NCBI GenBank assembly: GCA_949987565.1
Contig: OX465110.1
Span: forward strand, 19,424,249 to 19,488,248
From: Luidia sarsii
Lineage: Eukaryota; Echinodermata; Asteroidea; Paxillosida; Luidiidae
DNA: 64,000 bases
Direction: 5' to 3'
Shown: positions 36,601 through 42,599 of the stretch, piece after piece
How the letters are laid out: the number at the start of each line of letters is the position of its first letter
How positions within the stretch are numbered: the first letter of the stretch is position 1
The notes under the pieces: generated by a model
The model's database searches: none
What the model saw: the letters and a program-made list of their open reading frames with translations, nothing else
Told to the model about the DNA's origin: nothing
Translations under genes and position numbers: made by a program

Positions 36601-37665
36601 ACAACTTTTGGAGAAAAAAACGTGCTTACAAGCCTTAAAGCCCCTACACACCATTTGCACAAATCCCACATGGTCCATTCGCAATTACTGACGACTGTTT
36701 CGAGATTTACTCTTAATTTTCTGGTTTAAATGCACGGTGGCGCTATTGAAAATTCTGGTAGGTCGGTGCATTTTAGATCCTGGAAACTGACACAGTTTGA
36801 TGAAAAAAATGAGCCTGTTTTTCACCATTTTCTCCTGACATGATAGACGGATTGGGCTGAAACTTTCACAGGTGTGTTATTTCATGCATATGCTTGATTA
36901 GACAAAGTATGGACGTGTTTCTAATACCTTTACCAATGTAGGGGCTTTAAGCTGTGCTCCAACTTCTGCGACTTTACTAAGAACGCCAAAAATACATGTA
37001 ATATCCAATGCTAGCACAAGCTAAACTAATGGTTATGCTAAATTACCACAATATTGATATAAGATTAACAGACCGTAAAATAGTTGTGGAAACTTTCTAC
37101 TCAGCCACAATGACTGAACATCATCCACAATGTGTGACATCTTACCAGCCATTCACGGCAAGTAAACATTCCATCAATGTAAAAAAAGAAGTCTGTGTGA
37201 CTGGGAACACAAGGGAGAATTATACATTCCAAAATGTCACGACAAGGTCCTGCATTACCATGTACAAATCGGTCCAAGGGAGACATGGATTTATAAGGCC
37301 AATAGACCGTTTGCGCGACCACTGTTTACATGCCATCACGTGACTATAGTGGGTATTTTGGCACAGAGCAGCGGTGGAAATGTACAAAGAAGAATGTGGA
37401 CAATATGATTGTCTGCTTTGCTTATTTATACTTCTGCACCAAATGAGATGCAAAAATAGCATGATGGCATGTAACATTGGTCGTGCAATAGGTATATTTT
37501 TCCACCTATTCAAACTGTGCGAAAGACAATAAGGCAGCACGGTATCAGTTACAGTATCATTTACAAAAGTTACCATGACGACCATTGATAAGCCACCATT
37601 AGCTTTTCCCACGTATTTTCCAGGGTTTCGTCAAGCTGGGAGCGGACATTCTGTTCATCCCGTAG
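21512..37665 (+). CDS. LBP/BPI family lipid/LPS-binding secreted protein (16 exons)
   Basis: Predicted secreted bactericidal/permeability-increasing or LPS-binding protein. CDS joins: 21512-21638, 23166-23277, 23889-24017, 27011-27072, 27673-27769, 28872-28935, 30431-30494, 31197-31285, 32174-32353, 32746-32811, 32927-33094, 33544-33611, 34326-34368, 35661-35724, 36347-36423, 37624-37665. All junctions are GT-AG and phases match, giving 483 residues (human LBP/BPI about 480). The start GCCACCATGG is a strong Kozak context. Residues 1-25 are a signal peptide, followed by NPGFKARVTQSGLDY, the classic family N-terminus. Cys160 and Cys199 match the conserved BPI disulfide spacing. Other family landmarks are IKIPD, GRPTV, WLYNLF, IDYS and VPPQFY, the exon 9 segment FLWLTDYLF, and the C-terminal LGADILFIP. 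Role in Gram-negative recognition is family knowledge; whether it is BPI-like or LBP-like cannot be told from sequence. Introns carry many repeats. Confidence 0.95.
21681..21857. mobile_element. palindromic MITE with 9-bp target duplication (BPI intron 1)
   Basis: A 177-bp near-palindrome. The ends TAGTCCGAG and CTCGGACTA are inverted, and the arms around GTCGGGTGACTACAGT fold back almost completely. It is flanked by the direct repeat CAGCACACC at 21672-21680 and 21858-21866. A 9-bp duplication is typical of Mutator-like elements. Confidence 0.85.
21880..22062. mobile_element. MITE, CGCAGTGGCTGTTG family, copy 1
   Basis: A 183-bp element with long inverted ends beginning CGCAGTGGCTGTTGTTACGG, flanked by the 9-bp duplication TTTCATTTA (21871-21879 and 22063-22071). 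Copies with their own 9-bp duplications lie at 50068 and 57292. It sits 4 bp after the target duplication of the preceding palindromic MITE. Probable non-autonomous Mutator-like element. Confidence 0.92.
22680..23075 (+). repeat. dispersed CCCCGGGG-rich repeat, copy 1
   Basis: Contains TTCCCGGGGAATGTTTACCCCTGCTC and GTTGCGGGGGTGTTGGTGGGGTAAA-like phrases (quoted in part: TTCCCGGGGAATGTTTAC, GGTGTTGGTGGGGTAAA). It matches 49008-49335 in the same orientation, and ends 90 bp before BPI exon 2. Confidence 0.8.
23166..23277 (+). CDS. BPI exon 2
   Basis: Encodes the LRDVGLQILEKEVTQIKIPD segment and onward to YYTLSN, the first helix/strand of the N-terminal barrel. Acceptor CTTCAG, donor GTAAGT, phase 1 in and 2 out. 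Confidence 0.93.
23466..23782. repeat. 16-bp minisatellite in BPI intron 2
   Basis: Alternating units AAGTGAACTGAAAGGG and AACTGAACTGAAAGGG, about 20 copies with single-base variants. It starts roughly 190 bp after exon 2 and ends about 100 bp before exon 3. Confidence 0.93.
23889..24017 (+). CDS. BPI exon 3
   Basis: Encodes IRITNFAVPSSSLTTSDGLG and onward to GNWHYSNHGL, matching the LBP segment that ends in the WK/WHY motif. Donor GTAAGT, phase 2 out. Confidence 0.93.
24173..24605 (+). repeat. dispersed repeat block, paired with 16170-16612
   Basis: Same composition and orientation as the 16.2-16.6 kb block: TTTTCCTTGATCATTTTAAA, the CCTGACGTTTCGATCCTAGC core, GATACATGTACACG, then a purine-rich tract with AAGGGCAAGGAGTAGGGTA. 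It lies in BPI intron 3, next to the 3' end of the antisense LINE. Confidence 0.8.
24606..26257 (-). pseudogene. 5'-truncated Jockey/CR1-like LINE reverse transcriptase
   Basis: Non-LTR reverse transcriptase fragment lying antisense in BPI intron 3. Reading on the minus strand from about 26257: RPISLLP, an in-frame TAA, VSKVFERILCEQI, DQQHGF, YTDLSKAFDRVNH (palm motif A) to about 25880. The frame then shifts by one base inside the motif-B codons, where SES replaces the expected SG before VPQGSVLGPLLF. The FADD catalytic box is at about 25780-25791. The frame stays open to a stop at 24940, covering the thumb and the C-terminal region (HRRSVNDCLFLYRFF). The endonuclease is absent. An AT-rich 3' UTR with CAAACAAACA repeats follows. 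The element is dead, but the missing base looks recent because the remainder is open. Confidence 0.9.
26258..27010. other. rest of BPI intron 3, no exon recognised
   Basis: AT-rich intron sequence. A possible decoy exon at 26592-26627 was rejected because of an in-frame stop. The phrase CGATACATCGGCTCG occurs twice (about 26780 and 26825). Confidence 0.5.
27011..27072 (+). CDS. BPI exon 4
   Basis: A 62-nt exon encoding DSGSFTGSFSGATLGVTMRF with split codons at both ends. It corresponds to the GSFDVSVKGISISV segment of vertebrate LBP. Acceptor CATCTTAG, donor GTAAGT. It is the only candidate whose phase joins exons 3 and 5. Confidence 0.9.
27420..27605 (+). repeat. tRNA-derived SINE (family 2) in BPI intron 4
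   Basis: Contains GACCAGCTCGATGGTCCAGTGG (the A-box region), TCTGCACTAGAAAGC and GCAAAGCACTGACCAT, matching family-2 copies at 43140 and 47990 in the opposite orientation. Confidence 0.7.
27673..27769 (+). CDS. BPI exon 5 (first conserved cysteine)
   Basis: Encodes IDKTGRPTVNSASGDCSFDA and onward to NIKLHGGA. The conserved GRPTV and Cys160 are here. Acceptor GATTTCAG, donor GTAAAA. Confidence 0.94.
27876..28020 (-). repeat. SINE family 1, reverse copy with 22-bp triplication
   Basis: Reverse-orientation tRNA-like SINE part (GCACTCTTCCATCTGAGC, TATCCAGCCCTTAGATGG). The AAGAAAAGATTTAACTGGACCC unit is repeated about three times at its edge. It faces the direct copy at 28022-28262. Confidence 0.8.
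28022..28262 (+). repeat. SINE family 1, well-preserved direct copy
   Basis: The tRNA-like region at 28180-28254 has the A box TAGCTCAGAAGGTAGA, an anticodon-arm-like CTGGCATGTTAAACCAG and the B box GGTTCAAGTCC. About 155 bp of SINE body (GTTTGCATCTGAATG, GTGATCCCTGGAG, CACCCCGGCAAAGACTAG) precede the tRNA-like part. It forms an inverted pair with 27876-28020. Not a functional tRNA gene: it recurs many times and is flanked by element sequence. Confidence 0.88.
28410..28560 (+). repeat. SINE family 1 body fragment
   Basis: Truncated copy holding TAGCCAGGCTTACAGC, GTTTGCATCTGAATG and CACCCTGGCAAAGATAG. It stops where the tRNA-like segment would begin. Confidence 0.75.
28872..28935 (+). CDS. 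BPI exon 6
   Basis: Encodes SWLYNLFNGYINREVKSLLS and onward to SK. WLYNLF is a family hallmark. Acceptor ATACACAG, donor GTGAGA, phase 2 in and 0 out. Confidence 0.95.
28936..29860. other. BPI intron 6, nothing recognised
   Basis: Non-coding intron sequence with no repeat that I can match elsewhere in the window. Confidence 0.4.
29866..30070. repeat. 82-bp tandem repeat, about 2.7 copies
   Basis: The phrase GGGGGTACAGTGTACATG recurs at a spacing of 82 bp with GATACAGTATTAGGGTGATG and GGGTTGTTGTTGGG between. The third copy is altered at the TACATGTA site (GGTACACATGTATG). Confidence 0.9.
30084..30318. repeat. 17-bp minisatellite
   Basis: GGGGTCGGACTCAATCT is repeated about 13 times, with AACCTG variants at both edges. 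It lies in BPI intron 6, roughly 110 bp before exon 7. Confidence 0.93.
30431..30494 (+). CDS. BPI exon 7 (second conserved cysteine)
   Basis: Encodes TCSLITDEVNNDLQNRLNSL and K. Cys199 is the partner of Cys160. Acceptor GCTACAG, donor GTAAGT. Confidence 0.94.
30600..30790 (+). repeat. GATCGAAACGTCAGG-type repeat copy
   Basis: Carries TTGCCTTTGAGAGAGGTCC, TGCTAGGATCGAAACATCAGG and the preceding CCTTTGACCTCACC pyrimidine tract, as in the 2.66-kb unit and in other dispersed copies. Confidence 0.8.
31036..31190 (+). repeat. SINE family 2 fragment
   Basis: Contains GAATCCCGCCCGAGCTGCCTG, CAGGCATCGGGCAAAGCACTG (each quoted in part: CCCGCCCGAGCTGCC, GGGCAAAGCACTGGGC) and the GAGCAGGGCAAACCCTTATT end. 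It abuts the acceptor of BPI exon 8 at 31196. Confidence 0.8.
31197..31285 (+). CDS. BPI exon 8
   Basis: Encodes EAPINDKAVIDYSFLVPPQF and onward to VDTFHK, the conserved IDYS strand. The acceptor TTATCTAG lies directly after the SINE fragment, so part of the 3' splice region may be SINE-derived. Confidence 0.93.
31325..31435 (+). repeat. tRNA-like SINE head (third type)
   Basis: A tRNA-like stretch with TGGTTAGAGGGTTCG and the B box GGTTCGAATCC, preceded by TGTGGTAGTTGAA. It is followed directly by the minisatellite below. Confidence 0.65.
31438..31716. repeat. 31-32-bp minisatellite in BPI intron 8
   Basis: GAATGGGTACCTGGCTCTCT plus TTAGAGCTGGGG is repeated about nine times. A GGTACC/GGTAGC variant alternates between copies. 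Confidence 0.93.
31866..32104. mobile_element. MITE with GGCCCAATTTCATAGAGCCG inverted ends
   Basis: The ends GGCCCAATTTCATAGAGCCG and CGGCTCTATGAAATTGGCCC are inverted. The interior contains CTGCTAAGCAGGAAAAGTC. Related copies occur at about 37825-38040, 53395-53512 and 63792 onward. It ends about 70 bp before exon 9. Confidence 0.88.
32174..32353 (+). CDS. BPI exon 9
   Basis: Encodes GEVFASRGAHVEAPF, then HIFLWLTDYLFLTAGYVYYQ and VNVTKDM (60 codons, phase 0/0). It spans the end of the first domain, the central linker, and the start of the C-terminal domain, matching the VYFAISDYVFNTASLVY block of LBP. Confidence 0.96.
32405..32650. repeat. 22-bp minisatellite in BPI intron 9
   Basis: TGTGTACTTCAATTATAATTTC is repeated about ten times. 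Later copies drift to TGTCTACTTCAATTAGAATT. Confidence 0.92.
32746..32811 (+). CDS. BPI exon 10
   Basis: Encodes IPPGQSCTLDTSSWCVEASV and PE. The IPP start is shared with the vertebrate domain. Two extra cysteines here could pair with each other; vertebrate LBP lacks them at this spot as far as I recall. Confidence 0.9.
32927..33094 (+). CDS. BPI exon 11
   Basis: Encodes LSQKYPKMPLEADIRATAPP through LDIAFFVILPNKSKVYVFTL and SV (56 codons). YP-M-L-L-A and VLLP-like blocks match the LBP C-terminal domain. Acceptor ATCAAG with the pyrimidine tract a little upstream. Confidence 0.94.
33166..33300 (-). repeat. SINE family 1, truncated reverse copy
   Basis: AAAACTGACTGGGAACTTTTG, TGGCAAAGAAAACTTTG and the tRNA-like TTTTGAACCCGAGACC are present (each at most 20 nt shared). 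The copy stops within the anticodon arm. Confidence 0.8.
33340..33480. repeat. dispersed repeat, TTCTAGGCTGAAAAGAGTC family
   Basis: Matches 63660-63790 (TTCTAGGCTGAAAAGAGTC, then GGAGGTCCC and CAAAGTGGTTAA-like ends). Probably a MITE fragment. Confidence 0.65.
33544..33611 (+). CDS. BPI exon 12
   Basis: Encodes TVHGSTLLSVSDNRLKWTSN and LV. Acceptor TACACAG, donor GTAAGT, phase 0 in and 2 out. Confidence 0.92.
34326..34368 (+). CDS. BPI exon 13
   Basis: A 43-nt exon encoding KTDVQLKRSVIGKFD, equivalent to the KVKVELKESKVGLFN strand of LBP. Acceptor TTTTCTAG, donor GTAAGA. Confidence 0.92.
34427..34550. mobile_element. MITE with GGCCATCTTTGG inverted ends, copy 2
   Basis: Second copy of the element at 17781. 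The inverted ends extend outward here: GCAATAGATCATTTGC on the left and GCAACCGATCTAT on the right. Confidence 0.8.
35325..35510. repeat. inverted pair of the GATCGAAACGTCAGG repeat
   Basis: TTTAGTGGGCCTGACGTTTC faces GAAACGTCAGGCCCACTAAA. In between, AGATAGGTCCTGCTAGG is repeated three times. The right arm continues into the TTTTAGTCAGTAAGCAGTTTGC tail. Confidence 0.85.
35661..35724 (+). CDS. BPI exon 14
   Basis: Encodes VNLVTEGIEVGCKFLLLPWL and N plus one base. Acceptor GCCATCAG, donor GTGAGT. Confidence 0.9.
36347..36423 (+). CDS. BPI exon 15
   Basis: Encodes GEGKKGLPLPTSDNLKLQKL and VIKQGK. The G-PLP block matches the EGFPLPLLKRVQL segment of LBP. Acceptor TTCTCAG, donor GTATGA. Confidence 0.94.
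36424..37298. other. BPI intron 15, no exon recognised
   Basis: Contains the phrase AAAGC[CT]CCTACACA twice (about 36450 and 36640) and sequence related to 57870-58140 (GCTGAAACTTTCACAGG, ATGTAGGGGCTTTAA), a further dispersed repeat. Confidence 0.5.
37299..37497. mobile_element. fold-back MITE (CAATAGACCG family)
   Basis: The left arm AATAGACCGTTTGCGCGACC, CATGCCATCACGTGAC and TAGTGGGTATTT is answered by CATGATGGCATGTAAC and GTCGTGCAATAGGT on the right. Closely related to 58343-58575. Confidence 0.8.
37624..37665 (+). CDS. BPI exon 16: C-terminus and stop
   Basis: Encodes GFVKLGADILFIP and TAG. LGA-I/V is the conserved family end. A near-identical exon lies at 16665-16706. Confidence 0.95.
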   Translation, partial: GFVKLGADILFIP

Positions 37666-38070
37666 AGGATGCCACAGACAGGAAGGATCGGTCCACGAGC
37701 CATTGGTACGAGATGAAGCAAACTACTATGACTGACATTGACTGTATCTTTACACCCGAATCACGACAGAAACTTGTGCCTATCTGACTGATAGCCTGGG
37801 ACTTGTGCCTATCTGACTGATAGCCTGGGCACTGTTTTATAGAGTTGCTTAATTGTGAAAATCTGCTAAGCAGGAAAAGTCTCCCTTGTGTCAATACATT
37901 TACAAACCAAACTGCGACGTGATCTCCAGTGGTTTTTGACTCGTCCCCCACCATCAGACCATTCTGTTCTTGTTTTTAAATGAAATTGAAGTTTGGGTTG
38001 GCAAATGTCGGTGCTTAAGCATCTCTATGGAATTGGCCCACTTGGCTTGCACTGCATCAGAACTATCAGT
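37666..38070 (+). other. BPI 3' flank / UTR with degenerate MITE
   Basis: A 23-bp direct repeat (ACTTGTGCCTATCTGACTGA) occurs at about 37770 and 37800. 37825-38040 is a weathered copy of the GGCCCAATTTCATAGAG MITE. I cannot assign the poly(A) site; AATAAA motifs occur only further downstream (for example near 40049). Confidence 0.6.
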
Positions 38071-38870
38071 ATCTGTCTTTCAGTAGTCATTTTCATCGCA
38101 TTTGATTAGTGCACAGCCTTATCTGTCTTTCAGTAGTCATTTTCATCGCATTTGATTAGTGCACAGCCTTATCTGTCTTTCAGTAGTCATTTTCATCGCA
38201 TTTGATTAGTGCACAGCCTTATCTGTCTTTCAGTAGTCATTTTCATCGCATTTGATTAGTGCACAGCCTTATCTGTCTTTCAGTAGTCATTTTCATCGCA
38301 TTTGATTAGTGCACAGCCTTATCTGTCTTTCAGTAGTCATTTTCATCGCATTTGATTAGTGCACAGCCTTATCTGGCTTTCAGTAGTCATTTTCATCGCA
38401 TTTGATTAGTGCACAGCCTTATCTGTCTTTCAGTAGTCATTTTCATCGCATTTGATTAGTGCACAGCCTTATCTGTCTTTCAGTAGTCATTTTCATCGCA
38501 TTTGATTAGTGCACAGCCTTATCTGTCTTTCAGTAGTCATTTTCATCGCATTTGATTAGTGCACAGCCTTATCTGTCTTTCAGTAGTCATTTTCATCGCA
38601 TTTGATTAGTGCACAGCCTTATCTGTCTTTCAGTAGTCATTTTCATCGCATTTGATTAGTGCACAGCCTTATCTGTCTTTCAGTAGTCATTTTCATCGCA
38701 TTTGATTAGTGCACAGCCTTATCTGTCTTTCAGTAGTCATTTTCATCGCATTTGATTAGTGCACAGCCTTATCTGTCTTTCAGTAGTCATTTTCATCGCA
38801 TTTGATTAGTGCACAGCCTTATCTGTCTTTCAGTAGTCATTTTCATCGCATTTGATTAGTGCACAGCCTT
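38071..38870. repeat. 50-bp tandem array, exactly 16 copies
   Basis: The unit is ATCTGTCTTTCAGTAGTCAT, TTTCATCGCATTTGATTAGT, GCACAGCCTT. Sixteen consecutive copies fill 800 bp. I see one substitution (ATCTGGCTTT at 38371). Each unit holds a pyrimidine tract plus CAG resembling a 3' splice site. The array begins about 400 bp after the BPI stop codon on the same strand. Confidence 0.98.
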
Positions 38871-40195
38871 CCACACTGCATGATATATTACTAATACCAG
38901 CCAAGTATGCATGTCTTTGCTCCTGCACATTAATTCGAATGGATGCCTGATTGAAACCAAGCTTTTTTCATATACATGTACTCAGAAGATTTCAAGCAAT
39001 TGCACCTGTTGTTTTAATAAGGATGTACTCCTCTTTATTAGTTTTCCCATGCTTGCCATGATTTCCTAGATTGTTATATAAGAAGGATTATAGTCAAGTC
39101 TGTATTTTACTCTGACATAACTACATTTCCAACAAGTTTGTGTTTAAAGCACCTTGTGAATATAAGGAAGGAAATAATAATATAAGGAAGGAGATATAAT
39201 GGCTCTTAAATGTCTACTTTTGCTTTGTTAACCCTAACACTTTGCACCTCCCGCACAGGACACACACTGTATACCGCAATTTACCACAGTGTCCACAGGG
39301 GTGTAGGCTCACATACCACAGGTCACCACAAAAACCCCGCTGTGGAATGTCCTGGTGCATGGCCCTTATCCTCCCACAGGAAACACCATGTGTGGTTAAT
39401 TGTGGTTTCAATGCCGGTAAGCCATTTTCAAAAAGTTCCATCTTCGTCTCTATTATCCAAAAGCTAAAAACACAGTTTGGAGTTCATTGTAAAAAACAAA
39501 CAAAGCCAAAATGCCTCCCATTTCCATGCCTTGTACTTTAAAATCCATGGACAAAAGAAAAAAAGACGGAACCCAGAATCTTTCTGGGTTTATATTGTTC
39601 CTACTTTTTTAAGAAGTACAAATTGATTAATTCTGTGGAAATGGACATGATTGAAAAAAACCTCATCTCACATAACCCCCTTAGATTGCACTTGGATTTT
39701 ATCGTATTTATTTTTGTCAAGAAATATGCGCATTTTGGTCATTTTAGTCAGTAAGCAGTTTGCAACATTTTTGGATATTACTGTGTATAAAAATATTGCA
39801 TGTCTCAAAAATATAAAGGTCCTACTGTATATCGTTTGGGTCCTAGAAGGACCTGTCAGGCCCTCTACAATTTGAATATTTCTTTTTTAATGGAATTTTT
39901 TTATTCTGTTGTTGCTATAACACAAGTTCTACAAAGATCTTTTTTCTGGAGTTGCCCATTCAGACCCTATAATGTCTGTGGAATTTATACTATTGTCGTG
40001 TGCTGTATAATGATTAATATTCACTGCTGTGCTAGAGCCTTATATAAAATAAAGTTTTAAAAAACTCAAAATACGTATCCTTGCATCACTCCTGTGTACT
40101 GTACTACCCAAATGACGGAAAGAAAAGGAAGGTTTACTGAGCTGATCATAATTTGAAAGTGGGCTGGATCTTTCGGATATAGAGGGAAAATAATG
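38871..40195. other. intergenic, mostly unassigned
   Basis: Convergent intergenic space. 39418-39560 resembles the left part of the CCGGCTTCGTCTCAGTTATC MITE family (compare 61274-61516), and 39740-39780 is the TTTTAGTCAGTAAGCAGTTTGC tail of the dispersed repeat. No exons. Confidence 0.5.
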
Positions 40196-40512
40196 GGGGT
40201 CAAGGATAAATAGGTTTGCGGAGACACCATGTAAATTATCTTTTGTGAGTAAGTATGGTTCTGAAAAGAACCGGAGGAACTCGACATTTCGAACAGTATA
40301 CTCTGTTGGTCTTCAGGAGAATGCTGGATGCCAACTGGGACACTACATAAGCCCCACTCCCAGTTGGAATCCAGCATTCTCCTGAAGACGAGCAGAGTAT
40401 ACTGTTCGAAACGTCGAGTTCCTCCGGTTCTTTTCAGAACCACACATACTCACAAAAGAGAATTTACATACATGTAGTGTCACCGCAAACCTATTTACAT
40501 GTATCCTGCTAT
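40196..40512. repeat. large inverted repeat with hammerhead-like core
   Basis: The left arm 40196-40330 and right arm 40361-40512 are inverted copies (AGAACCGGAGGAACTCGAC versus GTCGAGTTCCTCCGGTTCT). Both contain CTGAAGA, a GC stem and GAAA in hammerhead order. The right arm carries two extra ACATGT hexamers relative to the left. A third relative lies at 62655-62725. Confidence 0.85.
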
Positions 40513-40850
40513 TCTCACCATGCAAACCTTCAAATCTCATTTAATAGGGGTCAAGTGGACATAAATTATACATTAGTACTGTGTTGAAATGATTTATAAA
40601 TGAAGCAAATCCGAATGCTGATCATTGTGTGATGACTTACCATGCCATCATCCGGTGATCTCCTGTTGTCGACACTTTGTCTACCAAGTCAACATCCATT
40701 GGTCATTACATGTATATCTTGGTATCTCAACGAGTGAGATGGAACTTCAAGAGCTCCATAGCCCTGCCAATGAGTTCAACATAAACTCATTTTTTGTCAG
40801 CGTTGTCACCATCCATGGAGTAGAATTTCAACAACAAACTTTTTAATCTA

Positions 40851-41000
40851 AAATTTAGTGGGCCTGACGTTTCAATCCTAGCAGGACCTTTCTCAAAGGC
40901 AGAAAGGAGAATCGAAACATCAGGCCCACTAAATTTTAGATTTACATTTTGGTAATTTTAGTCAGTAAGCAGTTTGCAACATTTTTGTATATCAACAAAC
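40851..41000. repeat. inverted pair of the GATCGAAACGTCAGG repeat
   Basis: TTTAGTGGGCCTGACGTTTC faces ATCGAAACATCAGGCCCACT, followed by the TTTTAGTCAGTAAGCAGTTTGC tail. Confidence 0.85.
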
Positions 41001-42403
41001 TTTTTGTTACATCTGTCTGATATTCATCCCCAATAAAATGTTTGTTTAAAAGCATTCTGCATGTTTCCTCCTTTTTAGCTCCAAAATCAAATCATTTTCT
41101 ATCATCATATAAAACAAATCACCCCCATTCATCCCAAACAAGCACAACACATACGACAAAACAAATCATTGCTTAATCACGCAAATACCTACTTATTTAT
41201 TCACGAATGTGAATCTTTGAAAAAAAAATGAATTAATTAATTGTGCATTACCCGGTAATTTCTGCATGATTCCACAAACCACACATTACCCTCCCATACC
41301 TCATATACCTGATACTGTACCTTAGTTTTCTTCCCTAAAAATACATCACACATATCTGAGGTACAAACTTTGATCCATCAATAATATTGAATCACAAATC
41401 TTTACGGATATACAAACAAGCATCTATAATGCATGAAGGAAACTAAATTCAATCACCAATATTGTGTGAATACCTGAATTGTATTCCTTATGGTTCGATT
41501 TCAATAATGCTTTTCAAAATAATTCTTTAAAAAAATAGATTTTGTATTTGTTTATCATTTCATTATAGCATATAAAATGGCATCTTTATTCTTTACTGTG
41601 ATTCATCAAAAAACCTTAGGAAGATTTTGTTTACTTGTTACTTTAAAGCAGACTATTATGGCCTGTATAGATGTTGTCAATGGCATGCGCTATTACCTCC
41701 AAGGTTGACGAGTAGTCTATTTCTATGACATATATATCAATATCAATTATTGATTGCCGTAATTGATCAATAATGATGCAATTGTATGCAGAAATTCCAT
41801 TTGTGCTAATAAGTCACAAATAACTTTTGGCAAAATTTGTCAGTTTGGTGTCAAACACTAAATAAACAACCCAAATAAAAAGTGCAGATTTGAATATTGC
41901 TTATTGTTTGGAGGGATTTCTAGTTCTTGTTTCTTTCTAAATTTACCTAGGTAAGATTGAGGCTTTTGACACTATAAAGCTTGCTCACCTTGCTGCTTAG
42001 CATGGTGGTCTTGGGTATCCAAAGGCTAGGTCCACAGTGTGGTTCACGTCTGTAAGGACATCTGGCCATTTAACATTTTGCTCCACTAATAAATCCTTAC
42101 TCAAGTGAGGTGAATTCAACCACCCCATTAAACGGGTTCAAATTTTTGGATTTACCACTGCCACAGCCACTACTACTACTACTTCCACTACTACTACTAC
42201 TATTACTACTGCAGTTACTACTACTACTACTACTACTACTACAGCTATTTCTGGGTATTTCTGGTAATTTCCCTGAACATTATAACCCCACCAATGATTG
42301 ACACTGCATCCATTTTCTCAATTCTGCGAAAATCCTGTCTCCATTTCTTGTGAACTTGGTGTAGTGTGAAGGAAAGGCTTGCGCAATCATTGCTTCTGGC
42401 AAT
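41001..42403. other. intergenic / FAAH 3' flank
   Basis: AT-rich, with no exons and no strong repeat match, except the TAC microsatellite near 42165. It presumably contains the 3' UTR of the minus-strand gene; I could not fix its poly(A) site. Confidence 0.5.
42165..42247. repeat. TAC/CTA microsatellite
   Basis: Imperfect ACTACTACT tract about 160 bp beyond the stop codon of the minus-strand gene. Confidence 0.9.
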
Positions 42404-42599
42404 TCAGTTGAGTGCATCAAAGTAGACCTGTGGTTGGGTCTTGGGGGTCAGAAACTCCTCGGTGATCCGGCCCACACGGAGCACCGTGCTGTCCCGCCAC
42501 CAAGGACCCATGACTTGCAGTGAGATAGGCAGCCCTCGGCTGTATCCCACCGGTACGGTCAGGCCTGGCATGCCCGTAAGATTAGCCAGGAACATGTAC
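42404..42599 (-). CDS. FAAH last exon: C-terminus and stop
   Basis: Encodes [20 protein letters not shown], then [19 protein letters not shown] and YFDALN, then TGA. The MPG-TVPVG--GLP-G/SLQ-MG block is the amidase-family C-terminal core. Acceptor TACCCAG. Confidence 0.96.

Noticed and set aside
38071..38870. CRISPR-like array
   Set aside because: Units are contiguous with no unique spacers, and the context is eukaryotic; this is a minisatellite.
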